The notes under the pieces: model-generated
Database searches by the model: none
Seen by the model: only the letters and a program-made list of their open reading frames with translations
Told to the model about the DNA's origin: nothing
From: Alphaproteobacteria bacterium
GTDB taxonomy: Bacteria > Pseudomonadota > Alphaproteobacteria > Rhizobiales > Beijerinckiaceae
DNA length: 6,020 bases
Direction of reading: 5' to 3'
Assembly: GCA_009920595.1 (NCBI GenBank)
Contig: RFZR01000110.1
Coordinates: 1-6,020 of the forward strand
Translations under genes and position numbers: made by a program
In this document: positions 5,938 through 6,020 of the stretch, piece after piece
Layout of the letters: each line of letters opens with the position of its first letter
How positions within the stretch are numbered: the first letter of the stretch is position 1

Positions 5938-6020
5938 ATGATTCTGGGTTGCATCGCCGATGATTTAACGGGCGCCACCGACCTCGCTTTGATGCTTTCG
6001 CGAGAGGGGTTGAGAACGCT
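5938..6020 (+). CDS. otnK: Four-carbon acid sugar kinase (3-oxo-tetronate kinase type), 3'-partial
   Basis: The first 27 residues of a kinase of the four-carbon acid sugar kinase family (formerly DUF1537); the rest lies beyond the right edge, and full members are about 420 residues. The visible part, MILGCIADDLTGATDLALML, shows the diagnostic ADDLTGATD (residues 7-15) at the end of the first strand. OtnK phosphorylates 3-oxo-tetronate to the 4-phosphate, the step after OtnI. The start is supported by GAGGGG at 5925-5930, seven bases before the ATG. It is divergent from ltnD. Related kinases act on D-threonate, D-erythronate or 3-oxo-isoapionate; the choice of OtnK rests on the adjoining ltnD and otnI. 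Confidence 0.85.
   Translation, partial: MILGCIADDLTGATDLALMLSREGLRT

Overview
The window is a dense block of sugar and sugar-acid catabolism genes from a bacterium, most likely an alphaproteobacterium. That placement rests on overall gene character, moderate GC (roughly half by eye) and gene company, and is only an inference. Seven protein genes fill nearly all of it. No RNA gene, insertion sequence, CRISPR array, transporter or regulator is visible.

Layout. Positions 1-3992 hold a plus-strand run: an FGGY carbohydrate kinase (start lies left of the window), a fucA-type class II aldolase, an aldo/keto reductase of the L-fucose/D-threo-aldose 1-dehydrogenase type, and a classical short-chain dehydrogenase. 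Gaps are 41, 49 and 1 base, so this is probably one transcript. Only 9 bases separate it from a convergent minus-strand pair, otnI-ltnD (hydroxypyruvate-isomerase-like protein and L-threonate-type dehydrogenase). A 244-base divergent intergenic region then leads to otnK, a four-carbon acid-sugar kinase that runs off the right edge.

How the genes fit. LtnD, OtnI and OtnK belong to the known route that oxidises L-threonate to 2-oxo-tetronate, isomerises it to 3-oxo-tetronate, and phosphorylates that; a class II aldolase-family decarboxylase (OtnC) then releases dihydroxyacetone phosphate (DHAP). No gene with a clear OtnC identity is in view. The left block has kinase-plus-aldolase chemistry: a ketose is phosphorylated at C1 and split to DHAP plus an aldehyde. 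The two oxidoreductases would supply the ketose, handle the aldehyde, or oxidise an aldose at C1. Both halves therefore converge on DHAP.

Main oddities. The aldo/keto reductase has no usable start in its own frame; adding one A to an A5 run near an upstream ATG would restore a 335-residue protein. The aldolase carries a 34-residue Lys/Ala/Arg-rich tail that E. coli FucA lacks. The ltnD/otnK intergenic region has two palindromes sharing a CGGCA half-site, one near each start codon.
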